This document shows, one piece after another, positions 11,756 to 22,769 of a DNA stretch of 64,000 nt (within the stretch, counting starts at the first letter, position 1; each line of letters starts with the position of its first letter). The DNA lies in NCBI RefSeq assembly GCF_030272615.1, contig NC_081412.1, positions 341,683,370-341,747,369 of the forward strand, given 5' to 3'. The position numbers were made by a program, and so were the translations under genes. Origin of the DNA: Cryptomeria japonica (lineage: Eukaryota > Streptophyta > Pinopsida > Cupressales > Cupressaceae). Below the pieces are notes generated by a model. The model was not told where the DNA came from. It saw nothing but the letters and a program-made list of their open reading frames with translations, and did no database searches.

Positions 11756-12907
11756 TGTTGGAATCAATGAACACTGTGAGGGGGAGGGGGGGGGGGAATC
11801 AGTGTATTACAATTTGCAAACTTATTAAACTGAGCCTTAAACCACCGAATGCACAAGAAAGAAAGTGAAATGTAAAAACATAAAGCAATTGACCACACAA
11901 CCATAACACCAATATTTTTACGTGGAAACCCAGAAAGGGAAAAACCACGGTGGGATTTTAACCCACAATATTATTATACTATGGCCAAAAGTATGATAAT
12001 ATTACATAAGGGGAACGCACTTGCATTCAGGCTCATTGCCTATAGCTCACTGCTCAATTAAAAAAGAGGGCAACAACCCGGAGGACTCACTGTCCTACAA
12101 AATGAGATATAAGAGTAATTACAATGTTTGAATTCGAATATAGCATCTACAAATGCCAAATATCAGTTTCGGTTAAGCACAATTTGACTATCAAATGCTA
12201 TTCTGCCTTTCTGCCCTGTTTTGCTGCACAGTCATCTACCGAAGCACCAATTCTACTTTTTGATGCTCATTCGCACACCACACACACAAAACATTCACTA
12301 CTTCTCTTCTTAGAATGATCATCTGGATCGATGTTATATATTTGTACCAACAAAATAGATCTCAACCAAGTCGGTTTCACAAAACTGCAAAATATGAAAC
12401 GTGTAGTGACTTGTCGGCTCAATCCGTCCACAAATCCATATGTGGACCAAAACACAACGATAATAAGCTTCATACACGTCGGCACAAACTCCTCGAACTC
12501 ACCAACAATCACCGAAAACATCCCAACAATTCTGCAACACACGTTACATCATCAGACCCAAAGATAGCTCTGTTCTTCCGGAATCACCGGATACCGGACC
12601 TAAGAACTCGCTCAGGAATCAATACCAGAGGCCAAAAATACAAAGTAAGCTGCCTCGAATCATGAATCAACTGCCTCTATCACCGGAACCAAAATTACAT
12701 CACCAATATCAAGATATGCACAATGATCTCATATTCTGCCAGTTACTAAGTTCCAACTTCTAGACTTATGCCTTATGAACAATATGACTTCCGATTAGTC
12801 AAATCTATATACACCGGATAAGGTTTATTGATTGAGTTGCCATCAATGGCAATCCTTAAGCAATCTGCATGCATGAATCTTCACCGGTACATTGTCTCTT
12901 GCCAACA
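11756..12907 (-). repeat. 3' LTR of the non-autonomous element (1152 bp)
   Basis: It runs from TGTTGGAATC (plus-strand left edge) to GCCAACA, i.e. TGTTGGC...CCAACA in element direction. It aligns with 18062-19203 over its whole length, with scattered substitutions. The clearest length difference is near 12030-12045, where this copy has about 10 extra bases, with smaller indels elsewhere. The motif ACGTGGAAACCC near 11925, common in copia LTRs, is present. Open frames inside it (12267-12665) are chance. Confidence 0.92.
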
Positions 12908-12919
12908 ATCTCCCACTTT
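12908..12919 (-). other. Polypurine tract
   Basis: On the minus strand AAAGTGGGAGAT abuts the start of the 3' LTR. This is the usual primer for second-strand synthesis in plant copia-type elements and fixes the element's direction. Confidence 0.88.
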
Positions 12920-13284
12920 GGCATTGATGGCAACACTGTGAAAAATGAATTGTATACTCAAGACTGGAAAACCTCAAGATTTCAAACTCTCCAAGAATCT
13001 ACAAGATCCCTCTAAGAATATGCATCATTTTTCACCACACTCTCTCCCCCTTTGACATCAATGGCAAAGGTAGGAATCCACCAAAACTTATGAAGGATAT
13101 ATACAATGACTTACAGAAATTTGAAAATGTCCACATAATTAATCTTCAGGGACTTCAGATATTCATTCCATCCTCTTAGAAAACAGTCCAAAACATTTAT
13201 TAAAGTGTTGAACATGTAGGCATGTATTTCTACGCCTTTGAGATCTGAGGGTACAGCCTTACCCAGAGCACTCACTGCATCCTG

Positions 13285-16200
13285 CTAGCTGCCGAGCAAA
13301 GTGTCTAGCCGAGGAGTGATAAGACTCCTCAAATCACCTACTCTGCCTATAATCCAGTCCCTTTCCTTATGCACGCTCTTGATTTTGTCTAATAGGTCCA
13401 TAACTTGAGCTTCAAGATTGCTGGCAAAAACTAAGTGAGGGGCAAAGGACTGTGAAATTGCAGCTAACTGCCCTTCATATTCCTTAATCTTCTTGTCAAT
13501 GCCTAAAGTTATTTTGGCAAAATAAGACATGACTTATATATCTTCCCAACTTCATCTAAGGCATCCTCAATACTCTTCACCGCAGATTTCAAAACTACCC
13601 TATCATCCTCAACAGCTTTCAAAAAGGATTGCAATCTCATTTTATTAAATTTATTCAAAACTTTTATATCTGTTGCTTTCTCCAAGGATACAAAATGAGA
13701 ATCAACTACTTGTAGCATATTCCTAAGCGTATCGGAGGATGTATCTACTATATCCTACTTAAATGTAGGTAAAATCTTCTCCAAAACACAAGTAGCAAGA
13801 TTTATCAACTCCTTGTCTTCTGAGTGGGACTTGAGCAAGTCCTCACTTGCCTTAGCTTGTGCAAGGGTGGCCAACTTAAGTACTTGGATGGGAGATAGTG
13901 AGCTTAAGTCAATCGGCCCATGATAGAAGTTATCATCATCTGTAGCCATCTGCAACCCCTTATCGGATACAGTGGCCCTTGCCATTGATACTGATGCCTG
14001 AACAAACTTCTTTTCTTCTCTGTCCTTCTCCGCCCCAGCATCTCCTAATTCCTGAACTGCATGCTCAAAATGAATTTCCATGACCGGAGGGTCTTGCACA
14101 GCTTCACCGGAATCTCCAACTACCTGGTTCAGTGGTATTATCTGCAACTACTTGCTCATGAGTTCCTACCGGATCATCCTACTCAGTTGTCTGATTTTTC
14201 TGCTCATGAGGAGCCTCTGTCTGAACTTGAGCTGCCGGAACAAAAGTGTCTTTGCTTGATTGCTCTTCCGATTGGGAGTCATCCTTCTCCGGATTGATCG
14301 AAAAATGATTTTCCTTCAAAAATTTCTTCAGTATTCCTTTTGTCTCCTTGACTTCATCAACTTTTACGAACATTATTTTATTCACTTTGTGTTTGCTCCG
14401 GAACTGTTCCTTTGCAAGTCCCAAAATTCTTTTTATTTCATCCTTTGATGCAACGAGACATAGGTTTACTAAGGTATATTCTTTTAATCTCTCATCCTCT
14501 AGACTAGTTGTGTGTCTCCGGGCATCCAAAATTTCATATAATTCCTTTAGAATCATAGATGACAACTCTATTAATGCTTTGCTAAAAAATTTCATATGCT
14601 GTACAACAGCTTCCTCAATAGCCCTTTGATCTTTATCATCAAAATTTTCATAATATAAAGGTAGATTTTTTAAGTTCCCTTCTTTTACCACTTCATCAAT
14701 TATTTCATTTACTGTCTTTGGAGGGACAACTACATAATTACCTTCTAGTTTGCCTGACTTCAGAGTCTCATCTAATTCTATTTCTGCTTTTTGCTTTCTC
14801 TGGCCTTACCGGAGGGCTCACTTTGTGTTTTAGGCTTCTTGGATGGTTGAGCTACACCGGATAGAGGCTTTCTTACTAACCTAGCATAGGTAGCAGTCTT
14901 CTTTACCTCGCGCACTACCTCATCGGATTCAGTTTCCTCCTCTGCAGTGGCTACAACATATTCCCTTTGGGGCTTCTGCTTCTGCCACTTCTCTGCTCCA
15001 CCGATTGATGATGATTGAGGTTTAGGCAGAGGCACAGGCTTTTGCACACCAGAGGTAGGTGCTGACTGGCTCGGTCTAGGCTTGGTTTGCTTGGGAGGAG
15101 TGGAGACCGGTTTAGTCTTAGGCTTCACCATGTCTTCCTCCTTCAATATGTTCTACTCCCTTGTCCTCTGTACAGCTTCTTTAGTTATGCCCATCTGTTC
15201 TGCAAGTTGTTCAACCTCCTTTCTAACCTTTCTCTTTCTACCAGAATCAGTGAATTGCTTTATGCAAGTTCAAGTCTTTTTCTTTGTATGTGCCAAATCT
15301 TTCCACCTTTTCATCCATCGGTTGACTGAGAAGATGGTGTGCATAAGCATCAAGTGTATTGGCATCCACCTCATATGCCATGGGCGTGATCCAAACAATC
15401 CTAGGCTCAACTGCCTCCAAATGACACTGATCCTTATCAACCATGAAGTAGATTGTTTTCTCATATTTTTCTACAATCTCTTTAGGGATCCTCTCTCTGC
15501 TTTGCATGATTGCTTGAAATGACTTGAAGTATCCCAACAAAGCAGATTTTTGTGCAATTGTTTCACCCAAACCTTGTAACCCTTCCTTGATCTGTACTGC
15601 TACCGATTTATCATAAGCCCATTGAACTTTGCCAATACCGAGTATCTCATTTAGAAAGTAAAGTGCCAAACAGATAATCAAAGAACCAAATTTGAACACA
15701 TGCTTCTTATCCTGTTCTATTTTCTTTAAATTGCTCGTCAACTCACTAAGAAGCACTTCACACAAGTCATAACTCTTATCTTCTTTAAGTATTTGATAAG
15801 CTGCATAAATGGCAGTATCGGATACTGAATTCTGTCTACTTGACTGATAAACCTTGTAACCAATAACCATCGAAGTAAATCTCACATCAAATTCTAAATA
15901 TCACTAATGGTCATTGACCGGCTATCATGATTGGATCTGGTTACCTCCATTACAGTTGTGTTCTTGACATTCCAGAGTCCAAGGACCTCACCGGTTGCAT
16001 TCAAACAGGTGATTGCTTGAATGGCCTGCTTCATAATCTTGTAAGGATTATCAAGCCATACAAACTGATCATGAATTCAGCTCAACACATATCTAACCCA
16101 TTCGGGCTCATCAAACACTGGGAAATGAACGAACTGAATGAAACCCTTATCTTCCAATGCTCTGAAGTCAGATTTCAAATTTCCAAAATCATCCATCATG

Positions 16201-16424
16201 TGCTTGGTGTAAAGAGACAAAATATATGCATTACCCAATTCCTCAATACTGCAATGTATGTATGCCCTAACATCTTCATTATGCAATACACCGTAGGGTA
16301 CAAAGGAAAATGCTCCATTCGGATCGTCTTCGACCGACTTAAATGAGTGTTTCTTAAACACGGGCCTAGCTCTCTCAGTGATTTCAATAACAAGTGGAGT
16401 TGCAATGCCAGAAGATGATGCCAT
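13285..16424 (-). pseudogene. Second ORF of the non-autonomous element, unknown family, broken
   Basis: This is a large coding region now in at least six frames: 16424-16077, 15885-15247, 15146-14778, 14691-14179, 14147-13755 and 13718-13285. It probably starts at ATG 16424 (MASSSGIATPLVIEITERAR), which has a good AAAATGGC context. The first 1.2 kb is globular and well composed (EFDVRFTSMVIGYKVYQSSR; KFGSLIICLALYFLNEI). Next is a Lys/Pro/Ser/Gln-rich, probably disordered stretch (15146-14778), then helical, charged, coiled-coil-like sequence to the end. I see no enzyme motif and do not recognise the family. The breaks are single stops and shifts, so it was one polyprotein of roughly 1000 residues. 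The order globular, basic disordered, coiled coil resembles the loci at 30.7, 41.5 and 49.6 kb, but I could not align its N-terminus to theirs. Confidence 0.7.
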
Positions 16425-16875
16425 TTTGAAAAAATAGGGTATGAACAGACAGCTCGTAAACAGATAAATACCTTTTCAATCTCAACCGGATGCAAGGTGT
16501 CACTGTTGGATCGCTCTTACGCTTTGGTTTCGCTGCAATATCTCTTTCGCTTTGTTGCTTTGCTTTTCTTTCTCCGTTCGCATTGTGAGGAATTAATAGA
16601 AAAAATGCCCTTTTATCTTCTGAAAACCTAACTTTTAGTTGCAATAAATGCATCACCTTAAAAGCTTCTGGATACCTTGTTTTTCATGAATTCACCTACC
16701 GGAATCTCAAATTGCCATGAATTCTTCCAAATATCATTTGCATAACTAATCTTGATCTTCTGCAACCTTCCAAAACCGGTTACAGATCTCCAAAAGGGGA
16801 TTCTAAGGATCTTCATGATTAGCTCCCCCTTAAGGCCAAAATGCCTTAGTTACTGGATGAGGTTCCAACACTGGA

Positions 16876-17993
16876 TTAAGGTGTGGAGCCATTTTGCACA
16901 CTTGAGTCTTCCTTCTTCACCCACATCTTCTTATGTTGATCTCTGATCTCTTCCACCTTAGTTTTTCCTTTTTCATCTGATTTGTTATTGTTCACCGGAC
17001 CGTTGTTGCTCATGTTCTTACTTCTACAGAATTTTGCTATGTGACCGGATTTATTGCATGCATAGCAAACAACATTCCTTTGCATAGGCCTGAAGTTCAT
17101 TTGATTTGGTCTCATCCTGCATTGGTTAGATATATGTCCAAACATTCCACAGGCATAACATCTCTTATTCTGAAAAGTGTTCATCATTGTTCTGCACATG
17201 TTTGACTTATGACCAAGATTGTTACATATGAAACATTGACCGGTAAAGGTAGGACCATTATTCATCATCTTATTTCTGCATTGACTCGCCATATGACCGA
17301 GTTTACCACAAACAAAACATTTACCATTGACTTTATAGGCATTGGGCTGTCTTACCAGAGGTTTCTTGTTCTTCTGATGATTGCTTTGTCCAGAACCGGA
17401 GGATTCTCCTTTCTCAAATCCAAGTCCTCGCATATCTTTCCCATGTCTTTGACTTTCCAGCATCTCATCTAACCGGGCTGAACTGGCTTTGAATTTTTCT
17501 TTGTACTCATTAGCAGTAGAAAGCTCATGTCTTAGAATTATGATTTGTCTTTCAAGTTCTTGTCCATCATTGTTTGTTTGCACCAATTCAAGCTTCAACT
17601 GATCATTCTCATAGTTCAATCTGCAACATTCATCAAATCTCTCCTTTAGTGACTGAGTCAGGGTTTCTTCATTCTTCTTCCAGTCTTCAATCTCGTTGGT
17701 CAGCTTCATCACAATGGATTGCATCTCATTCTTCAGGACTGCATTCTCTCTAGCCAGCTTCTCACATTCATTTGTCTTGTCTTGTAGGGCTTGATTGCCA
17801 ATGCTTTGCTCTTCTTTCTCTTTGAGTTTGTCCATCTGCTCCTTTCTCTTCTCTCTTGATGTGCTCACTTGAACTTTCAATGTCTCAATGAAGTCTTCAG
17901 TTGCATTCAGGTTTCTTTTCAGGGAACTTCTTTTCTTGTTGCATCAAGATCTTCAAGTGCCACATTGAGTTGTCTCTGCAAATCGGAGTCCAT
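16876..17993 (-). CDS. Gag-like protein: coiled coil plus four CCHC zinc knuckles
   Basis: It likely assembles the particle and packages element RNA. The frame open from 17880 gives 334 residues. Residues ~10-145 are a charged heptad-like helix, unlike a classical capsid fold. Four knuckles of the C-x2-C-x4-H-x4-C type lie at residues 188-201, 216-229, 241-254 and 272-285 (CFVCGKLGHMASQC is the first). A basic Asn/Lys tail follows. The original start is probably ATG 17993 (MDSDLQRQLNVALEDLDATR), 55 bases from the primer site. A one-base shift near 17935 separates it from the main frame, so this copy is slightly damaged. Four knuckles is unusual, since one is typical for copia Gag and one or two for other retroelements. 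No protease or RT follows. Confidence 0.85.
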
Positions 17994-18047
17994 TGATTCA
18001 ATCTTCTGGATCTTCCTCAAGCTGTTAGGCTTCTTCCAAGGAACTAG

Positions 18048-18060
18048 ACTATGATACCAA
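18048..18060 (-). other. Primer-binding site, initiator tRNA-Met type
   Basis: The minus strand reads TTGGTATCATAGT directly after the 5' LTR (one spacer base). It differs at one position from the copia consensus TGGTATCAGAG. This is the start of minus-strand cDNA synthesis. Confidence 0.88.
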
Positions 18061-18061
18061 T

Positions 18062-19203
18062 TGTTGGAATCAATGAACACTGAGAGGGGAGGGTTGAATC
18101 AATGTTTTACAATTTGCAAACTTATTAACCTGAGCCTTAAACCACCGAATGCACAAGAAAGAAAGTGAAATGTAGAAACATAAAGCAATTGACCACACAA
18201 CCATAACACCAAGATTTTTACGTGGAAACCCGGAAAGGGAAAACCCACGATGGAATTTGAACCCACAATATTATTATACTATGGCCAAAAGTATGATAAT
18301 ATTACATAAGGGGAATGAACTTGCATTCAGGCTCACAGAGCTCACTACTCAATTACAAAAGAGGGCAACAAACCTGGAGGACTCACTGTCCTACAAAATG
18401 AGATATAAGAGTAATTACAATGTTTGAACTAGAATATAGCATCTAAAAATGCCAAAGATCAGTTTCGGTTAAGCACAATCTGACTGTCAAATTCTATTCT
18501 GCCTTTCTGCCCTATTCTGCTACACAGTCATCTACCAGAGCACCAATTCTACTTTATGATGCTCATTCGCACACCAAACACACAAAACATTCAATACTTC
18601 TCTTCTTAAAATGATCATCTGGATCGATAATATATATCCGTACCAACAAAATGGATCTCAACCAAGTCGGTTTCACAAAACAGCAAAATATGAAACGTGT
18701 AGTGACTTGTCGGCTCAATCCGTCCACAAATCCATATATGGACCAAAACACAACGATAATAAGCTTCATACACGTCGGCACAAACTCCTCGAACTCACCA
18801 ACAATCATCGAAAACATCCCAACATTTCTGCAACACACGTTACATCATCAGACCCAAAGATAGCTCTGTTCTTCCAGAATCACAGGATACCAGAACTAAG
18901 AACTCGCTCAAGAATCAATACCGGAGGCCAAAAATACAAAGTAAGCTACCTCGAGTCATGAATCAACTGCCTCTATCACCGGAACCAAAATTACATCACC
19001 AATATCAAGATATGCACAATGATCTCATATTCTGTCGGTTACTGAGTTCCACCTTCCAAACTTAAGCCTTATGAATAATATGACTTCCGGTTAGTCAAAT
19101 CTATATACATTGGATAAGGTTTATTGACTGGGTTGCAATCAATGACAATCCTTAAGCAATCTGCATGCATGAATCTTCACCGGTACAGTGTCTCTTGCCA
19201 ACA
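18062..19203 (-). repeat. 5' LTR of the non-autonomous element (1142 bp)
   Basis: It is the partner of 11756-12907 with the same termini. In element direction it begins TGTTGGCAAGAGAC and ends with TTCCAACA. It supplies the promoter and, at its end, the untranslated leader start. Confidence 0.92.
19101..19110 (-). promoter_or_regulatory. Probable TATA box of the element
   Basis: ATGTATATAG on the minus strand lies about 100 bases inside the 5' LTR, the only good TATA-like word there. The same word is in the 3' LTR at 12805-12814. The position implies a short U3. Confidence 0.5.
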
Positions 19204-19208
19204 CACTT
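19204..19208. repeat. Target-site duplication CACTT (right)
   Basis: It matches 11751-11755 exactly and closes the element at 19203. Confidence 0.93.
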
Positions 19209-19586
19209 TTGTGCCTTGCCACTAGCATTAGTAATAAGTGTGGAAAATGAACCATCATAATGCATTTTGAGCATGTAATGTGACTTGGTTAAAATAAAAA
19301 GGGAAATAAAAACAAAAAGAGGAGCAACATACTGTGAAAACAATGATGATGATAAATTTTTCATTTTTGTGAGATTCATCCCATGTATTTTTAAGTCATC
19401 CCAAGATTACCTCAATGAATAGTCATTACACTGACAACCATTTTCCTCATTAGTATTGCTAATAATTACAAGGCTGGAGGATGGAAATACAAAAGCAGCA
19501 GATTACATTCACTCTTCCTCCCCCCTATTAACAAATGCTTAAAGGTACTTGTGTGCTGAGCAAGTTCCCTTTCCTTGAAATTATTA
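19209..19586. other. Spacer between two insertions
   Basis: Old AT-rich sequence that received the element on its left and the solo LTR on its right. Only short frames; nothing recognised. Confidence 0.5.
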
Positions 19587-22500
19587 TGTAATGTCCCCTT
19601 TTTGAAATAGGATTTAACAATAAATAATAATAATAATAAAATTAAAATATAAAAGAACAAAAATATAATATAATATAATTAAAATTTAATTAAGTTTAAT
19701 AAATGGTCAAAACGTATGAAATGAAGAGTTGCGACTCCCTCAAACATTCGATACAAAAGGGAGAAGAGTTCATTTGAAAGGGGAGATCAAGGAAGGAATG
19801 AGGATGGAGCATGTTAATCAAGGAAGGATAAATGGAAGAAAATAAGGAAGTGACTCTTTAAAAGGGCAGAAATTATGAAGGGTGACTCTTTAAAAGGGCA
19901 GAAATAATAAAGGGTTGTACTCTTTCAAAGGGTGGTAATTGTGAAAAATTGTAACTCTTTCAAATGGCAGAAATCATAAGGGTTGTACTCTTTCAAGAGG
20001 TGGTAATTGTGAAAGATTGTGAGCAAACATGATGAAGAGGTGTGACTTCTCCCTCACATTAGAACATATAAAGAAAAGAAGGTTTCATTTGCAGAGGACA
20101 GCCAAGGGAGATAAATTAGAAATAATTTATTATTCTCAAAGACAACAATGAAGAGTGGTGACTCAATTCTTATGAAGGGTGGTGACTCTTTCACCAATAA
20201 AGCATAAAAGAAAAATTATTCCAAACATTCAAGGATCACTTATCAATCATCACTCATGAATCCATCAAGCAATCATCAATTATCAAATCAAGCAAACAAC
20301 CAATCAGCAAATCATCACTCTATCAAATCAATATTCATCCAATCAAAGGAACCAATTAAATCAATCAATCAATCAACAACAAGATTGTGTCAAATAATAA
20401 TATTCAGAAATATAATTGTAGCAGCCAAATACATTTATTATTTCATCAAGATGCATTTAATTGGAAATAGTCTAGCCAATTCCTTAAGAAATCATGTCTT
20501 GGATTTATAGAAATGTCTAGGAAATGGGAAGGATGGCCAGCCTTCCGAGTTCACAAGAACTGAAGGACTAGCAATCCTTCATGCATCTTATCAAGTATGC
20601 CACCCTGAGATGGATGGACCAAAAATCTTGTCATGCTCGCAGGCGAGGAAGTCAAAATGGACCAGAAAACCATTTCATCCTCTTGGGCTTGATCAAGGAG
20701 GACAGCCAGCCTCAAAGGTGGACTAGAGGATTGCCATGCCCCTCCCCCATAAGAAATAGGTAAACTATATTAGACAAGCCACACCTGATAGATAAATGTT
20801 TATAGCTAAAACCAATCAGCAATTTATTAGGGCCGGGGCAACTCAAATAGACAATAAATAAGGAAGCCAACTTATTGGGGTAATCGCCTATTAAGAGGCT
20901 CAAAACAAATAAAATATAAATAAATAAATATCAGGCCGACCTGATTAAGAGCAGTAGGAGGGCCGACCTGAACAGTGGCTAATTAAGAAATAATCATATT
21001 CTTGAAGGGCCGACCCATGGCTGGCTGACCCTTGGTGTTTAGCGCCCACCTTGGGGTTTTTAACATCAAATTAGATAATAAGTCTTCAAGGCCAACCCCT
21101 AGAGATGAGCACCCATTGTGCGCAAGCAAATAAATTAAATGAAAATAAATTGTTGCTGTTTTGGGCCAACCTCCTTGAAGAGTCACCCCTCTTGGGTGAA
21201 AGGATGTAATTGGCATGGTATATAAGAAGATAAATTTGAGATGAGAGTGGTAGAAAATTATTGAATATCATTGCTATTTAGAGCAGAGATAAAGGTATAA
21301 AAATCAGAATCGTGGAGCAGCTATTTGGCAGATCCAGAACAGAATAAGAAATCAGAGCAGAAATTCAAATACATATAATCTGCATAAATCAGAAAAGGAA
21401 TAAGAGCAGATCAACCCCTAACATATATATAAATAATCAGATCAGACCTGAACCATGATACTCTAATCTCTTGTGGAATGCAATAATATATGTGCTTGAT
21501 ATGTATACTTGATGTACGGCTGTAATATGTGTGTATAATAATGTATTTGATGTATAACCTCTAATGAATTAATATAGGCAATAAGGTGCAATATTGAGAC
21601 TCTCAATTCAATTGTCAAATTGCTGCAATCACCCATGACGAGGTTAGCAAAGGAAGTACAAGGAGGGAGAAACTGTTATGAGGTCCTCTTCTAAGTACAC
21701 CACCTCGTGGTGGATGACTGATAGTCCCATGAGGCCAAGGGGGTGCAAGGTGTGCCCCACCCTTGGGCTTAGAAGGGAAGGATGCTCCGGACACCCTATT
21801 GTGACTTCCCCACCAACCTTAAGGGTTGATTATTGGAATGGCGTAAAAGGGACATATATGCATATATTTATCCCACAATCAATCAAATGTAATGTTGGAG
21901 GAAATAAGCTAGGGAGATGCAGTTTACCTGCTACCCCAAACTAAGTAGACCACCACAAGGGATGGAACTGGTCATAGTTGGACATTCCTGCTACTTGTGG
22001 ACCGAAAGGCAAATAGATTACCCCAAAGGATGGAACTGGTCATAGTTGGATGTTCTTGCTGGTTGGCAAATAGATTACCCCAAGGGATGGAGCTAGTCAT
22101 AGATGGACGTTCCTGCTGCTTGTGGGATAAAAGGGGAGTTGCCAAGATTGGATGTTGCGTGTTCTCGAGCTTAGTTGGGCTGAGTAGTTTACTAGTGTCC
22201 TTTCCCAGTTTCCTACCGAACTAAGCTATGATTGGTTAGCTAGTCATAATGCTTATCATAATTTGCTTCTCATAATTGAGTTCACTTTAGTATGTTATTG
22301 TTGGAATTGTTGTTTGGGCAAAAATAGGTCAATCCCAAGTTGCAGACATTACAAGGATGGATTGGACCGAAAATTCTTCAATGCTCTCATAATACAAGGA
22401 CAACCATCCTTGAGATTGTTGTTTGCAAGCATTTCCAATCAATTCCTAATGTGGTTGACCATAAGGAATATGTTTTGGATCAAATATTAATGATATTAGG

Positions 22501-22764
22501 GTGTATTGATTTAGATATGAATAATGCTTATATGGATTTAGATGCTATCATAGATTCTTGATACTTAATGTTTTTAAGATTGGTTTCTACTTTATAATGA
22601 TTAATATTGTTTGCAGGCCCTAAACCAGTTATATCCCATAATGGGCACTACAATTGGTAATTTTATTATAAAGTTACATTGGTAAAAATAATACAATTCT
22701 CATCTTAAGTTGGAACTGTTGTTTCAGGACCAAATTCAGGTAAATCTCAAAAAGAGACATTACA
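19587..22764. mobile_element. Solo LTR (3178 bp), same family as 4099-6300
   Basis: It begins TGTAATGTCCCC and ends GACATTACA, and is flanked by TATTA at 19582-19586 and 22765-22769. It shares with 4099-6300 the terminal sequence, the GTTGCGACTCCCTCAAA segment, CTCTTTCAAAGGGTGG-type units, the GATGAAGAGGTGTGAC segment and the block with CAGTTTACC near 21920. It is about 1 kb longer, mainly through the 20.5-21.3 kb segment (repeated GGCCGACCTG words) and an expanded short-unit array at 19851. No coding capacity was found. Confidence 0.85.
19851..20016. repeat. Five tandem units of 32-34 bp in the solo LTR
   Basis: The units begin TGACTCTTTAAAAGGG or TGTACTCTTTCAAAGGG and are 32-34 bases long, alternating between two variants. 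The sister LTR has only about two such units near 5170. Confidence 0.85.
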
Positions 22765-22769
22765 TATTA

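Larger units (their letters stand above)
11756..19203 (-). mobile_element. Complete non-autonomous LTR retrotransposon (LARD/TR-GAG-like), 7448 bp
   Basis: Two near-identical LTRs (11756-12907 and 18062-19203) flank a 5.15 kb interior. A primer-binding site lies beside the right LTR and a polypurine tract beside the left one, so the element reads right to left. The interior holds a Gag-like ORF with four zinc knuckles, then a second long but broken coding region. I found no protease, RT, RNase H or integrase motif in any frame. A CACTT duplication flanks it. Family knowledge: elements with long LTRs and no pol are called LARDs, and those keeping only Gag are called TR-GAG; both borrow enzymes from a partner. 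The initiator tRNA-Met primer site and the tract AAAGTGGGAGAT point to a copia-type partner. The 10-bp indel and scattered changes between LTRs show it is not recent. Confidence 0.9.

Noticed and set aside
12267-12665. Open frames on both strands, duplicated at 18563-18961, as possible genes
   Set aside because: They lie inside the two LTRs and are conserved only because the LTRs are copies; no motif, and both strands are open.
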